Source of the DNA: Lactobacillus crispatus
GTDB lineage: Bacteria; Bacillota; Bacilli; Lactobacillales; Lactobacillaceae
Reading direction: 5' to 3'
Length of the DNA stretch: 64,000 nt
Assembly: GCF_018987235.1 (NCBI RefSeq)
Contig: NZ_CP072197.1
Location: forward strand, 1,302,001-1,366,000
Positions 36,750 to 46,803 of the stretch are shown piece after piece; position 1 is the stretch's first letter, and every line of letters begins with the position of its first letter. Below the pieces are notes generated by a model that worked only from the letters and a program-made list of their open reading frames with translations, ran no database searches and was not told the origin of the DNA. Position numbers and translations under genes: made by a program.

Positions 36750-37676
36750 ATGAAACAAATTTATTTTAACCATGATGGTAATATCGATGATTTAGTATCT
36801 TATCTGCTCTTACTACAAGCACCAGATATCAAACTTTTAGGTGTTGGTGCAATTGATGCAGACGGCTACATTGATCCTAGTGTTGAAGCATGTCGCAAAA
36901 TGACCGATCTTTTTAACTTACGTGGTGATGATTTGACTATTGCTCGTTCCAACTCACGTGCAGTCAACCAATTTCCTCACGAGTGGCGGATGGCAACTTA
37001 TTCATTTAATTATCTTCCCATGCTCAATGAAAGTGGCAAGATTGATACGCAACAGGCAAAGCTTCCTGCTCATTTAGACATGGTCGAAAAAATTAAAGAA
37101 GCAGACGAGCCTATCGCTTTAGTTATGACAGGTCCGTTAACTGACCTAGCTCGCGCTTTAGATGTCGATCCCGACATTGAGAAAAACATTGAAAAACTTT
37201 ATTGGATGGGTGGTTCTCTTGATGGGCACGGCAACGTTGCTATGGTTAACGCTGACGGTAGTCAAGAATGGAACTCGTTTTGGGATCCATACGCAGTTAA
37301 ACGCGTATTTGAATCAAATATTCCAATTCAGATGGTCGGATTAGAAAGTACGGAAGAATTACCACTTAACGATGAGTTGCGCCAGCACTGGGCAAGTTTA
37401 CGCAAATATCCTGCAATGGACTTGATAGGACAAGGCTATAGTCTAATCGTATCTATACCATCAGCCGAACTCTACCTTTGGGATGTGCTAACTACAATCA
37501 GCGCACTATATCCAGAAGTTGTTGAAACCGAAACGGCTAAAGCAAGAGTCATCACTGATGGGTTAAGTGCAGGAAGCTTTGTACGGGATCCTAAAGGAAG
37601 AGAAGTAACCCTTGTTACTAAAGCCAATAAGGATCTCTTCTTCCAAAAGATGGATGAAATTTTAGAAAGAAAATAA
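36750..37676 (+). CDS. Inosine/uridine-preferring nucleoside hydrolase family protein
   Basis: 308 residues. Calcium-binding N-terminal motif NHDGNIDD (7-14, the DxDxxxDD signature with Asn replacing the first Asp), VMTGPLTDLARAL, YWMGGSLDGHGN, and NSFWDPYAVKRVFES providing the last Asp ligand. Family members hydrolyse ribonucleosides to base and ribose for salvage. The N at the first position occurs in some subfamilies and leaves substrate open. AAAGG ribosome-binding site; overlapping terminator downstream. Confidence 0.85.
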   Translation: MKQIYFNHDGNIDDLVSYLLLLQAPDIKLLGVGAIDADGYIDPSVEACRKMTDLFNLRGDDLTIARSNSRAVNQFPHEWRMATYSFNYLPMLNESGKIDTQQAKLPAHLDMVEKIKEADEPIALVMTGPLTDLARALDVDPDIEKNIEKLYWMGGSLDGHGNVAMVNADGSQEWNSFWDPYAVKRVFESNIPIQMVGLESTEELPLNDELRQHWASLRKYPAMDLIGQGYSLIVSIPSAELYLWDVLTTISALYPEVVETETAKARVITDGLSAGSFVRDPKGREVTLVTKANKDLFFQKMDEILERK

Positions 37677-37704
37677 CAAAAAAGAGGCTCACGCCTCTTT
37701 TTTA
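37677..37704. terminator. Bidirectional terminator after the nucleoside hydrolase
   Basis: AAAAAAGAGGC pairs with GCCTCTTTTTT around TCAC; it reaches into the stop codon of the facing gene. Confidence 0.88.
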
Positions 37705-38217
37705 TATTGCCTTAATTGACTTTTTGTAAAGAATTACCGCAATCCAAACTGAAATGAATGATGGCAGTATCACAACTACAAACAAATTTGGATCTAAAAA
37801 ATTACCTACTCTGATGAAGTTTGTAATTGAAGTAATATGTTTTATGTTACTAAATATCGCTTGATAAACTGTAACATATACTAACGACCACTGAATATAA
37901 TATTCTACCAAAGTGAGTGTAGTTGTCGAAAACTTAAAAATTTTGCTAGCCAGTCGCATCCCCCAATAAACAAAAACACCTGAAAGTACAACAAATGCTG
38001 CTAACAGCAAAAACAAGTTTCCCAAATTAACATGGTCCCATTGACTCATGATCAAATACGCAATTACCATGAAAATTAAGAAATTAATTGTTGAACAACA
38101 CAGCTGAATGACAAATAAAATTGCAGCCTTTAAGAATTCAAACTTGTGCTCTGATCTGAATAACAAAAATACTACTAGAATAATTACAGCAATGATGAAA
38201 TATGTAGTAACGTGCAC
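37702..38217 (-). CDS. Hypothetical multi-spanning membrane protein
   Basis: 171 residues with about five hydrophobic segments (FIIAVIILVVFLLF, FVIQLCCSTINFLIFMVIAYLI, LFLLLAAFVVLSGVFVYWGM, a central WSLVYVTVYQAIF and LFVVVILPSFISVWIAVILY), ending KKSIKAI. I recognise no family. It starts nine bases after the stop of the FMN-binding gene and is surely co-transcribed with it, so a membrane redox or partner role is possible but unproven. Confidence 0.75.
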   Translation of the reverse strand: MHVTTYFIIAVIILVVFLLFRSEHKFEFLKAAILFVIQLCCSTINFLIFMVIAYLIMSQWDHVNLGNLFLLLAAFVVLSGVFVYWGMRLASKIFKFSTTTLTLVEYYIQWSLVYVTVYQAIFSNIKHITSITNFIRVGNFLDPNLFVVVILPSFISVWIAVILYKKSIKAI

Positions 38218-38226
38218 AGTTATCTC

Positions 38227-38493
38227 CTACTTTGCCTGTTTTAAGGCTTCGCTTGTAGCCTCTTTAACCCCATTGGAAGTAAATGTTGCACCAGTAACAG
38301 CGTCGATATCAGCAGATTGTTTATCCAAAATTTCCTGCTTTAATGTTTTTTCTGCTTTTTGACCATACTGCGGCGTTTCCGTAGATAAATCTAAATCTAC
38401 AGTTGAAATTTTATTATCAGCTACAGTTAATGTCACACCTACAAAGCCTGCCATGCCGCGTGCACGGGCACTATATGTTCCTTCTTTTAACAT
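38227..38493 (-). CDS. Single-domain FMN-binding protein (flavinylation motif)
   Basis: 88 residues, one FMN_bind domain and nothing else. It starts MLKEGTYSARARGMAGFVGV, has the usual VTLTVADNKISTVDLD strand and the motif DAVTGATFTSNG, in which the second Thr is where ApbE transferases attach FMN covalently. No signal peptide or lipobox, so it looks cytoplasmic, unlike the extracellular PplA-type proteins. GAGGAAAAAGG ribosome-binding site. Co-transcribed with the membrane protein downstream. No ApbE gene in the window. Function unknown; electron transfer or a fumarate-reductase-like partnership are possibilities. Confidence 0.85.
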   Translation of the reverse strand: MLKEGTYSARARGMAGFVGVTLTVADNKISTVDLDLSTETPQYGQKAEKTLKQEILDKQSADIDAVTGATFTSNGVKEATSEALKQAK

Positions 38494-38690
38494 CCTTTTT
38501 CCTCTTTTTTATAAAACAAAAAATACTGCTATATAATAAATATAACAGTATTCCTAAAAAAAGCCACAAAGATATTGTGTTTAGTATATCATATTGATAT
38601 ACTATTTCTTGGGTCTTGATTGTTTTTATAAGTCCTTATTATGACCCAAGTGCAGGTAGTAGAATCCCCTTCTACCTGTTTTATTATACC
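38494..38690. other. Structured intergenic segment: candidate small RNA (+) or leader with terminator (-)
   Basis: Plus strand: TTGTGT (38575-38580), 17-base spacer, TATACT (38598-38603); a perfect 10-bp palindrome arm pair TAGTATATCA/TGATATACTA (38582-38604) overlaps the -10. Transcripts would begin with a CTTGGGTC/GACCCAAG stem (38608-38650) and then a CAGG..TAGAA/TTCTACCTG hairpin ending in TTTTATT (38653-38684): a possible RNA of about 75 bases. Minus strand: the same stems lie upstream of a hairpin AATACTG..CAGTATT plus T-run (about 38519-38553) directly before the FMN-binding gene, which would be an attenuated leader. It matches no riboswitch class I know. Confidence 0.5.
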
Positions 38691-38721
38691 ACAATAAATA
38701 ACTGATATTATATAAAGTCTT

Positions 38722-38758
38722 AAGTTCTTTTGAAAATTTTCTCAAAAGGGCTTTTTTC
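38722..38758 (+). terminator. Terminator-like hairpin before the DUF2974 gene
   Basis: CTTTTGA pairs with TCAAAAG (38727-38733 with 38742-38748), followed by GGCTTTTTT. It may insulate the next gene from the upstream promoter. Confidence 0.65.
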
Positions 38759-38829
38759 TTGCACTATCCTTTCTAAGTTACGTTAAAATTGAAATGGAAT
38801 TATAAAGTTATATTTAAAGAAGGTAAAGC

Positions 38830-40440
38830 ATGTATCCAGATAATAATATTCTTACATATTTAAAATGGCGTGGTGACGTTGACTTCTCAACATCGCCTTT
38901 TAATGATATTGATGCACTTGTTTTATCTATTTTTTCTTATCTTGAATTACCAGGTATTGTTAAAAGTAACGGAACGACAATTAGTTTAGAGAAGGCTGCC
39001 AAGCTCTATTTTGCAGATGATCATCCTCGTTATGATAATTTGCAATACCAAGAACTATTTAAATTAATGGCTCATGCAGACCGCTTTAAAAATGCAAAAC
39101 TGTCGTATTTTATTAGTACGTTAACTGAACATACTCAATTTAGTGCAATCAAAATTGAACTAACTGATGGGACCAACTTTATTGCTTTTCGTGGGACTGA
39201 CGATTCACTAATTGGCTGGAAAGAAGATTTTGAAATTAGTTTTAAAATCACTGTAGCCCAACAACAAGCAGTAAAATTGCTCGAAACTATTCTCAAAGCT
39301 GATGATCAAGATTATTACTTAGGCGGTCACTCAAAAGGTGGCAATTTAGCTGAATATGCTGCCATTAATATTGAGCCCAAATTAAGAAAAAGAATCAAAC
39401 GTATTTATACCTTTGATTCACCTGGAATTGCAGAAGAAGTTGGTGCTCAGCTCCCTAATAAGTATTTGCAAAATACTCTACGCCGCTTTGTGCCAGACTT
39501 TAGCGTCATCGGTCGCTTGTTTGAGTCGAAAAATATTCCAGCCACTATTGTTGGTAGTACTCGCAAGGGATTAAGCCAACACGATGCTTTTTCCTGGCAA
39601 ATAATCGGTTCTAACTTCGACACCAGACGCCACCGCAATGCTCAATCTCAAGTATATAATCAACTAATCAATCAATGGATTGGTAACGCCACCCTAGAAG
39701 AACGTGAGTCTTTAACTAATGACCTCTTTTCTGCTTTAAGCTCTAGCGGCGCAACTAAGATCAACGAACTTGATAAAAATGGTTTTGGCGGTTTTGGTGC
39801 AATTTTGTTTTCACTGGCTGATTCATCTCGGCGAACCCGTTTCGTCTTTGGTTCATTATTTTCCAGCATTTGGCAGACGATCAAGAGCCAGCAACTGACC
39901 AAAGCGCTTTTCTCAACAGACACAATTGTTGGTTGGGTGCTGGTAGTATTAGGAATCATTAGTCTAACTCTACCCCAATATGCAGTGCGCGCTTTTGGCG
40001 CCCTAGTTGCCTTCACGGGGATTGGTTTCAGTGTTCACCAAATTTTAACAACGGCAAAATCTAGTCTAAAAGACCGACAAAAAAACTTCTTTATTATTTC
40101 GTATTTAGTAGTTTTTGCTTTATCAACCGCGTTAATTTCTAATAACCGTCTACTAATTTTCTTAGCTCACTACTTCTTAGGACTATTCTTAATTATCTAT
40201 TCCTACATTCGAATTAGGCAACTAGTCTTTCGTAAATTACCCGGAATTTTTCAGATTACTATTGTAGCGATCGAGGCATTAATTGCTTTTGCTTTAGGAA
40301 TTATCGTAGTGGTTAACCCTAGTGCCTTTAATCGGAGAGCAATTATTATTATCGGTATTTTGCTAATTGCTTACGGCTTCTTCAAGTTAGTTGGCGAATT
40401 ATTTGGCCAGCGCAGCAAAATGCCCAAAAATCATCGTTAA
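38830..40440 (+). CDS. DUF2974 (Mbeg1-like) alpha/beta hydrolase with C-terminal membrane domain
   Basis: 536 residues. N-terminal ~300 residues form a DUF2974 alpha/beta hydrolase: FIAFRGTDDSLIGWKEDF and the nucleophile elbow GGHSKGGNLAEYAA (Ser168), with YTFDSPGI following. The C-terminal ~180 residues hold about six hydrophobic helices resembling DUF308-type membrane domains (VGWVLVVLGIISLTLP, IIIIGILLIAYGFFKL). Probably a membrane-bound lipase or esterase facing the cytoplasm; substrate unknown. GAAGG ribosome-binding site. Monocistronic with a strong terminator. Confidence 0.85.
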   Translation: MYPDNNILTYLKWRGDVDFSTSPFNDIDALVLSIFSYLELPGIVKSNGTTISLEKAAKLYFADDHPRYDNLQYQELFKLMAHADRFKNAKLSYFISTLTEHTQFSAIKIELTDGTNFIAFRGTDDSLIGWKEDFEISFKITVAQQQAVKLLETILKADDQDYYLGGHSKGGNLAEYAAINIEPKLRKRIKRIYTFDSPGIAEEVGAQLPNKYLQNTLRRFVPDFSVIGRLFESKNIPATIVGSTRKGLSQHDAFSWQIIGSNFDTRRHRNAQSQVYNQLINQWIGNATLEERESLTNDLFSALSSSGATKINELDKNGFGGFGAILFSLADSSRRTRFVFGSLFSSIWQTIKSQQLTKALFSTDTIVGWVLVVLGIISLTLPQYAVRAFGALVAFTGIGFSVHQILTTAKSSLKDRQKNFFIISYLVVFALSTALISNNRLLIFLAHYFLGLFLIIYSYIRIRQLVFRKLPGIFQITIVAIEALIAFALGIIVVVNPSAFNRRAIIIIGILLIAYGFFKLVGELFGQRSKMPKNHR

Positions 40441-40481
40441 AAAAAGCTTGTTAACTTCAATATCAGTTAACAAGCTTTTTT
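40438..40481. terminator. Bidirectional terminator after the DUF2974 gene
   Basis: AAAAAGCTTGTTAAC pairs with GTTAACAAGCTTTTT. Confidence 0.92.
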
Positions 40482-40482
40482 C

Positions 40483-41586
40483 TTAGCCCTTAATAAAGAT
40501 ATTAGCCTTTATATGCTTTAAAATGTTATACCCGATTGCACGAATATGATTTTTACTACCATAAGTTTGATTCAAAAACATTACAATTCCATTCTGATTA
40601 TCAGTAGTCAGTTGCATCCAGTTAACAAAGTGGGTATCACCAAAATTGCCATAAGCGACTTTTAAAGTTTGATTCTTTTTCAGATAAAAACCACCTGAGT
40701 AAGTATTAACCTTAGAACTTAAATGACCAAGATAATGGAACTGTTTTTTAGTCAGAATCTTGCCATTTTGCATACCTGATTGGATTTTATAATAATCATT
40801 AGCCGTTGAAAATAGATTCCCAGCACCAGGCAATTGAGAAACAACATTACGATTAGCATAGGCACTAGCACTGTAATTTTTACCACCAGAATAAAGATAT
40901 GAAATCGCATCAGTCTTTGACCGCGGAATTTGTTGGTAAATATAGGTTTGCTTCAACTTCAATGGTCGAATAACCCGCTGTTTCACATTAGCAGCATAAG
41001 ACTTTCCCGTTACTTTACTGATAATGCCTGCCAGCAAAACATAGTTAGCATTATTGTAATTAAATTTACTGCGTCCCGTATTTTCTCGTGCATTGGCTTG
41101 GGCAATTGTCCAATTGATCGCGCCATTTTCAGAAAAATTAACTCCATGATTAGATTCTGTTCCAATTACGTTAATTCCTGAGGTATGTGTCATTAACTGC
41201 CCCACCGTAATTTGGTTTGCATGCTTCAAATTTGGATACCAGCGTGAAATCTTAGTATTCTGATTGAATTTCTTCTGGTAGATTAACTGTGTAATTATTG
41301 CAGCAGTAACCATCTTTTGCAAAGAACCAACTGGATAAAGCAATTTTGTATTGCCATTTTTCAGTCGTTTGCTGTAATAACCGTAGCCTAAGCTAACACG
41401 TTGAGCATGCCCATTTTTTACAATTTCAATGCTTCCTCGTAAATGATGCTTTTTCATCATCTTAAGCGTATATTTCCATAGTTGCTTATTTGAATAACTC
41501 TTCGCCTGCACAGCATGATTTGACATTATCAAACACGATGAACAAAATAAAATGAAAGCTATCCCGAACTTTTTTAGTGTCTTCAA
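40483..41586 (-). CDS. Secreted serine hydrolase of the beta-lactamase/penicillin-binding family
   Basis: 367 residues. Cleavable signal peptide (IAFILFCSSCLIMSNHAVQA, residues 9-28). Class C beta-lactamase-like fold: SxxK motif SLQK at 88-91 (PVGSLQKMVTA), a Tyr-Asn motif in FNYNNANYVLLAG, GQLMTHTSG, and a Lys-rich surface. The C-terminal HTG-type motif is not obvious. Such proteins act as D,D-carboxypeptidases, D-alanyl-teichoic acid esterases or unknown esterases on the cell surface. Substrate not evident. Single gene. Confidence 0.85.
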   Translation of the reverse strand: MKTLKKFGIAFILFCSSCLIMSNHAVQAKSYSNKQLWKYTLKMMKKHHLRGSIEIVKNGHAQRVSLGYGYYSKRLKNGNTKLLYPVGSLQKMVTAAIITQLIYQKKFNQNTKISRWYPNLKHANQITVGQLMTHTSGINVIGTESNHGVNFSENGAINWTIAQANARENTGRSKFNYNNANYVLLAGIISKVTGKSYAANVKQRVIRPLKLKQTYIYQQIPRSKTDAISYLYSGGKNYSASAYANRNVVSQLPGAGNLFSTANDYYKIQSGMQNGKILTKKQFHYLGHLSSKVNTYSGGFYLKKNQTLKVAYGNFGDTHFVNWMQLTTDNQNGIVMFLNQTYGSKNHIRAIGYNILKHIKANIFIKG

Positions 41587-41628
41587 AATTTCAATCTCCT
41601 TTTAATCCTGAACTATTCTACCACAATC

Positions 41629-41669
41629 AAAAAGCGCAAAATCACTTTTAATCATGGTTTGCGCTTTCA
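41629..41669 (-). terminator. Terminator of the lysine operon
   Basis: AAAGCGCAAA pairs with TTTGCGCTTT downstream of asd; T-rich leftward. Confidence 0.82.
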
Positions 41670-41688
41670 TTTTTATTTTTTAAAATTT

Positions 41689-42747
41689 TTATAGTAAGTT
41701 CATCTTAACTAGGTATTCCGCATTTTCAACCGTATTCCATGCAGCACCCTTAAGCAAATTATCGGCTACAATCCACATGTTGAAGGCACCCTTATTTTCA
41801 TAATCAGGGCGAATGCGGCCAACAAAAGTTTCTCGCTTACCTGTTGCATTAATTGGTTGCGGATAAATTTGATGTTTAATATCATCTTCCAAAACATTAC
41901 CTGGAAAGGCAGCAACTGCATCTTTAATATCTTGTGCCGTTGCAGTCTCATCTTCAACAGTAAAGTAGACACTTTCCCCATGAGAAATTGGCACAGGAAC
42001 CCTAACACAAGTTGCAGTTACCTTGATATCTTTGGCATTCATGTCATTCAGCATGATCTTCTTTGTTTCATGAATCATCTTCCATTCTTCATGAGAATAG
42101 CCACTATCTTCTAAAACATCAATTTGAGGTAACAAATTAAAGGCTAATGGGTAATGCTTTTTGTCTCCTTTAGTAGGTAAAATATGAGCATCTGCTTGCA
42201 TGTCTTTACCATCAAGGTAATCTTGACTTTCCTTTTTTAATTCATCAATTGCTGCTTGCCCTGCTCCTGAAGCAGCTTGATAAGTGGAAACGATAATTTG
42301 TTTCAAACCAAATTTTCTTCGAACTGGTTCCAAAGCCATTACCATTTGAATTGTTGAACAATTTGGATTGGCAATGATGCCGTGATGCTTTTTCAATGCT
42401 TCTGGATTAACTTCAGGTACAACCAGTGGTACATCTGGTTCCATTCTAAATGCTGATGTATTATCAACACAGACAGCACCACGCTTAACGGCTTCCGGCA
42501 GAAACTTCTTTGACACTGCACCACCAGCTGAGGAAAGTACTAAATCTACACCATCAAATGATTCTGGTGTAGTTTCTTCAACTGTCAAATCTTGATCCTT
42601 AAATTTTAAAACTGTACCTGCTGAACGTGAGGATGCGAGTAGCTTTAAGCTTTTAACTGGTATCGTTGATTGTTCCAATTGTTCGATCATTCTTCTTCCC
42701 ACGGCACCAGTAGCACCTAGAATTGCAACATTATATTCTCTCACCAT
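41689..42747 (-). CDS. asd: Aspartate-semialdehyde dehydrogenase
   Basis: 352 residues. Reduces aspartyl phosphate to aspartate semialdehyde with NADPH, the second step of the aspartate pathway. NADP site [10 protein letters not shown] (11-20), catalytic Cys130 in [20 protein letters not shown], and the substrate-binding HGESV. Last gene of the lysine operon. Its start overlaps the stop of the aminotransferase gene (TAATG). Confidence 0.95.
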   Translation of the reverse strand: MVREYNVAILGATGAVGRRMIEQLEQSTIPVKSLKLLASSRSAGTVLKFKDQDLTVEETTPESFDGVDLVLSSAGGAVSKKFLPEAVKRGAVCVDNTSAFRMEPDVPLVVPEVNPEALKKHHGIIANPNCSTIQMVMALEPVRRKFGLKQIIVSTYQAASGAGQAAIDELKKESQDYLDGKDMQADAHILPTKGDKKHYPLAFNLLPQIDVLEDSGYSHEEWKMIHETKKIMLNDMNAKDIKVTATCVRVPVPISHGESVYFTVEDETATAQDIKDAVAAFPGNVLEDDIKHQIYPQPINATGKRETFVGRIRPDYENKGAFNMWIVADNLLKGAAWNTVENAEYLVKMNLL

Positions 42748-43922
42748 TATTTTTCTCCTCGCAAAAAATTCTTCATTCTTTCCATCGCTTCATGTAGATT
42801 TTCATCACTGGAAGCATATGACATTCTAACGTACCCTTCTCCACCAGGACCAAAAGCACTACCTGGAGTAATACCGACTTTTGCTTCAAATGCTAAATCC
42901 AGTGCAAATTGCATATCATTTTTACCATATTTAGCTGGAATCTTAGCGAAAATATAAAATGCTCCCTGTGGTTTAACTGCTTGCATCCCCATCTTAGCTA
43001 ATTCATCCAACACAAAATCGCGCCGTCTTTGATATATTTTGCGGTATTTTTCTGGATCATCCAATCCATGCTCCAAAGCTTCAGTCGCTGCAGCTTGAGA
43101 AGAGTCAGTTGTAGTCGTAACCATTAAACCATGGACTTTACCAATTTGTTCCATAATTTTTGCCGGACCAGCTACATAACCCAGTCGGTATCCTGTCATT
43201 GCATGTGACTTAGATAATCCAGAAATATAAATTGCCCGTTCAGGAATCACACTTGCAATTGAAAAATGCTTAACGCCATAAGTTAAAGTACTGTAAATTT
43301 CATCAGTAATTACGTACAGATTGTGTGCTTTTATCACTTCAGCTAATGCCCTAATTTCGCTTTCGGTATATTCAACTCCTGTCGGATTAACTGGGTAGTT
43401 TAAGATAACCGCCTTGATATTAGATTCTTCCTTAAGTGTACTTTCTAATCTTTCTGGCGTTAATTTAAAGTTATCTTCTGACGTGTTCATTAATACATAA
43501 TCTGCATCTGCTAAAGTTGCAACTGGCCAATATAGTGAAAATACCGGTGTAGGAATAGCAACCTTATCACCCGGATTGGTAATTGAAAATAGTGTCGCAT
43601 TAATTGCTTCAGTTGCGCCAACTGTAACCACAATTTCAGTTTCTGGATCGTAAACTACTCCAGTTGCTTTTTTCAAATAATTGCTAATTGCTTGCCTAAG
43701 TTCCAATTTTCCCTTTTGTGGCGCATAGTGTGAATCATTATTTCGAATACTTTCAATTGCAGCTGTTTTAACATGCTCAGGTGTATTCATATCAGGCTCA
43801 CCCAAAGTCAGCTTGATAATTCCAGGAATGGTTGAAACTTTATTATCAAAAATCCTAATCCCCGAAGCCTTAACAGATTGAATCTTCTTACTTAAAGCTA
43901 AGTCATTTGCTAATTCTGGCAT
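42747..43922 (-). CDS. patA: Class I/II aminotransferase, N-acetyl-LL-2-amino-6-ketopimelate transaminase (PatA-like)
   Basis: 391 residues, fold type I PLP enzyme. [32 protein letters not shown] and the PLP lysine Lys238 in [15 protein letters not shown]. In the acetylase branch of lysine synthesis this enzyme converts N-acetyl-2-amino-6-ketopimelate to N-acetyl-LL-DAP. The assignment rests on its place between dapB and asd; by sequence alone it could be another aspartate/aromatic aminotransferase. Confidence 0.88.
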   Translation of the reverse strand: MPELANDLALSKKIQSVKASGIRIFDNKVSTIPGIIKLTLGEPDMNTPEHVKTAAIESIRNNDSHYAPQKGKLELRQAISNYLKKATGVVYDPETEIVVTVGATEAINATLFSITNPGDKVAIPTPVFSLYWPVATLADADYVLMNTSEDNFKLTPERLESTLKEESNIKAVILNYPVNPTGVEYTESEIRALAEVIKAHNLYVITDEIYSTLTYGVKHFSIASVIPERAIYISGLSKSHAMTGYRLGYVAGPAKIMEQIGKVHGLMVTTTTDSSQAAATEALEHGLDDPEKYRKIYQRRRDFVLDELAKMGMQAVKPQGAFYIFAKIPAKYGKNDMQFALDLAFEAKVGITPGSAFGPGGEGYVRMSYASSDENLHEAMERMKNFLRGEK

Positions 43923-43933
43923 AATTTTTCCTC

Positions 43934-44713
43934 TTATAAAATATTCTCTAAGCCAATAACTAGTTCAGTTAATTGATCTACTTTTTCTAAAGCAACTTTA
44001 ACCCCACTCATAAAGGAATCACGATCAAATGAATCCTGTCTAATGGTTAAAGCTTCGCCAGGTCCACCAAATAAAACTTGCTCATGTGCAATATAGCCAG
44101 GTAAGCGTACTGAATGGATTTTAATTCCTTGATAATCTCCACCGCGAACATTGGCTAAAGTCTCAGTTTCATCAGGCGCAGTTTGATGTTCAGGACGATT
44201 TTGCGCGATCATTTTTGCAGTAGCTAAAGCAGTGCCTGAAGGTGCATCTTTTTTATCTGCATGATGCATTTCAATAATTTCAACATCAGGGAAATACTTA
44301 GCAGCTTCTTCAGCAAACTTCATTAATAAAACTGCCGACATTCCAAAATTAGGTGCGATTAAGCCACCTAATTTTTCCTTTTTGGCTAGTTCAATCAAAG
44401 TTGCTTCTTGATCATCACTCAAGCCAGTAGTTCCCACAATAGGTTTAATTTGATGCGTTAAAGCAAAATAAACATTGTCATAGACAGCTGCGGGAGTAGT
44501 AAAATCAATCCAAATATCTGCAGCATGGTCAGGAATTTGACTTAATTGGTTAAAAATTTGGGCTGTTTTAGGTAAATGATATCTTTCAGGCTCATTTACT
44601 GCCTTTGGAGCAAATCCAGCCACCAATTCAAAATTGGGCAGCTGATTAACTAAACTAACAGCCTTTTGCCCCATTGCGCCAGTAAACCCAGCTATTAGTA
44701 CTTTTTTAGGCAT
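43934..44713 (-). CDS. dapB: 4-hydroxy-tetrahydrodipicolinate reductase
   Basis: 259 residues. Nucleotide site GFTGAMGQKA, WIDFTTPAAVYDN, APNFGMSAVLLMKFA, and the catalytic His and Lys region EMHHADKKDAPSGTALA. Reduces hydroxytetrahydrodipicolinate to tetrahydrodipicolinate with NAD(P)H. In the operon it is six bases after dapA. Confidence 0.95.
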   Translation of the reverse strand: MPKKVLIAGFTGAMGQKAVSLVNQLPNFELVAGFAPKAVNEPERYHLPKTAQIFNQLSQIPDHAADIWIDFTTPAAVYDNVYFALTHQIKPIVGTTGLSDDQEATLIELAKKEKLGGLIAPNFGMSAVLLMKFAEEAAKYFPDVEIIEMHHADKKDAPSGTALATAKMIAQNRPEHQTAPDETETLANVRGGDYQGIKIHSVRLPGYIAHEQVLFGGPGEALTIRQDSFDRDSFMSGVKVALEKVDQLTELVIGLENIL

Positions 44714-44719
44714 CTCGTC

Positions 44720-45646
44720 TTACCAATCCTTTCCTAAATTAAGTGGCAACTTTTGCATCAATGCATTAGCATTTAAACCTAAATGCTGGGCCAACTTTTC
44801 TTTTTCCTCATCACCTAAAGCGACTAATGGCAAACGACATCCCCCTACTATAAATCCTTGAGCATTCAAGGCTGCCTTAACAGGAGCTGGTGAAGGATAC
44901 ATAAACAAAGCCTGCATTTTCGGCGTTAACCAGCGTTGAATCGTGCCCGCTTCAGGATAATTTCCTTCATAAAGATCATCAAACATTCGCCGCATTTGTT
45001 TGCAATATAAATGGCTAGCTACGGAAATAACGCCATTGGCTCCTAGTAATCTTGCAGGTAACGCTTGCGTATCTTCACCACTAAATACCAAAAAATTAGG
45101 ATCTTTATGATCAATAATGTATTCCATTTCTTCTAAAGATGCACATTGTTTGATTCCCTTAATATTTTTAAGGCGTGATAATTGGACTACCGTTTCTTTT
45201 TCCATTTTTACGCCAGTTCTACCGGGAATGTTATAAATCATAATTGGCATTTTAGTCTGAGCATTAACAGCACTAAAATGTGCAATCATGCTACGCTGAT
45301 CAGGCTTATTGTACGGTGGCACTACTACTAAGGCATAATCAATTCCTTTAATCTGTGCTACCTCATTGGTGAAGGCGATAGTGGTTGCAGTGTCGTTACT
45401 GCCCGTTCCTGCAATAACCGGAACACGTCCATTAACAATTTGACCAAAATGCTGGTACAAGTCTATCTTTTCATCATGAGTCAGAGTTGGCGTTTCTCCG
45501 GTCGTACCACCAACTACAAAGCCATTGCAACCTTGGTCAATTAAATAATTAACCAGCTTTTCTAAACTGGCAAAATCTATTTTTTGATTCTCATCAAATG
45601 GCGTAACAATCGCCGTTAACAAATCTGCATCAATTAATGTTGCCAT
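44720..45646 (-). CDS. dapA: 4-hydroxy-tetrahydrodipicolinate synthase
   Basis: 308 residues, TIM barrel. [11 protein letters not shown] (Thr48/Thr49), catalytic Tyr138 in IYNIPGRTG and Schiff-base Lys166 in KGIKQCAS. Condenses pyruvate with aspartate semialdehyde, the committed step to DAP and lysine. Its start lies next to the stop of the deacetylase gene. Confidence 0.95.
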   Translation of the reverse strand: MATLIDADLLTAIVTPFDENQKIDFASLEKLVNYLIDQGCNGFVVGGTTGETPTLTHDEKIDLYQHFGQIVNGRVPVIAGTGSNDTATTIAFTNEVAQIKGIDYALVVVPPYNKPDQRSMIAHFSAVNAQTKMPIMIYNIPGRTGVKMEKETVVQLSRLKNIKGIKQCASLEEMEYIIDHKDPNFLVFSGEDTQALPARLLGANGVISVASHLYCKQMRRMFDDLYEGNYPEAGTIQRWLTPKMQALFMYPSPAPVKAALNAQGFIVGGCRLPLVALGDEEKEKLAQHLGLNANALMQKLPLNLGKDW

Positions 45647-45647
45647 T

Positions 45648-46802
45648 TTATTGCCTCATTCTATTAATCAAAAATCCTTTGATTGCATCAACGCCGCGCT
45701 GAATGCTTTTCTCATCAGGATTAAGTGTAGCCGTATGCAATTGTGAATCAGGATCACCAACACCTAGCCAAAACATTGTCCCAGGGAATTTAGCCAGCAA
45801 AAAGCCAAAATCTTCACCCGTCATTTTTGGTTCAGTAGTAATAAAGTTAACCGTCGGCTGGCTTTTCATATATGAAATAAAGTTCTTGGTTAATTGTGGG
45901 TTATTTTCTACTGGCCAATATCCACCTTGATTCAAATCTAACTTCACTTCTACACCAAAGCTTTTCTCAATACCAAGACAGATTTCTTTGAGACGTTGAT
46001 CGATTGTCAAAATCATATTTTGAGTTAAGCCACGAATCGTGCCCTCAATTCTAGCTTGACCAGCAATTACATTTCTAATCGTACCAGCTTCGATTTTGCC
46101 TAGAGTAATAACACCACTTTGAATTGGATCTATGCTTCGTGAAATAATAGTTTGAACCTGCATGATCAAACTTGCTGCTGCAACTACCGTATCATTTGCA
46201 TCTTGCGGAAAAGCTGCGTGTCCACTTTTACCTAAAATATCAATATTGACTTCAGTTGTACCAGCAAAAAGTGTACCCATCCGACACCCAATGCTACCAG
46301 CAGGCAAAACGGGGTTATCATGCAAGCCATAGAACTCGTCAGGTTTAAATTGATCATGAAAAATTCTTTTTTCATAAGCTTGCATCCCACCACTTTGGCT
46401 TTCCTCGGCTGGCTGAAAGAAAAAAAGCAAATTATCTTGTGGCTGATTTTCACTAAAATAGCTTAACAAACCTAATGCCACGGTCATATGAATATCATGT
46501 CCGCATGCATGCATTACTCCCTCATGTTTTGATGAAAATGCCAGTCCAGTTTTTTCAGTAACTGGTAAAGCATCGATATCAGCACGATATCCTATCGTTC
46601 TGTGCGGTTTTCTTCCTTTAACTAATACTAGAATTGCGGTAGGCAGTGTCGACGGCATCTCAACTTCCAAATAATCTTGCTTAAATTTTTGAATTACCTC
46701 GATTAAATAATCATGTGTTTCTTTTTCTGCTAGTGCTAATTCAGGTATTTGATGTAAATGCCTTCTAATTTGAATTAACTCACTTTCACTTAAAACTGAC
46801 AT
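45648..46802 (-). CDS. ykuR: N-acetyldiaminopimelate deacetylase (M20 family)
   Basis: 384 residues, M20 metallopeptidase fold. [15 protein letters not shown] and [14 protein letters not shown] hold the metal ligands and catalytic Asp; [14 protein letters not shown] follows; dimerisation domain about 180-295. Deacetylates N-acetyl-LL-DAP. Position between dapH and dapA distinguishes it from related M20 amidohydrolases such as indole-acetyl-amino acid hydrolases. Confidence 0.9.
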   Translation of the reverse strand: MSVLSESELIQIRRHLHQIPELALAEKETHDYLIEVIQKFKQDYLEVEMPSTLPTAILVLVKGRKPHRTIGYRADIDALPVTEKTGLAFSSKHEGVMHACGHDIHMTVALGLLSYFSENQPQDNLLFFFQPAEESQSGGMQAYEKRIFHDQFKPDEFYGLHDNPVLPAGSIGCRMGTLFAGTTEVNIDILGKSGHAAFPQDANDTVVAAASLIMQVQTIISRSIDPIQSGVITLGKIEAGTIRNVIAGQARIEGTIRGLTQNMILTIDQRLKEICLGIEKSFGVEVKLDLNQGGYWPVENNPQLTKNFISYMKSQPTVNFITTEPKMTGEDFGFLLAKFPGTMFWLGVGDPDSQLHTATLNPDEKSIQRGVDAIKGFLINRMRQ

Positions 46803-46803
46803 T

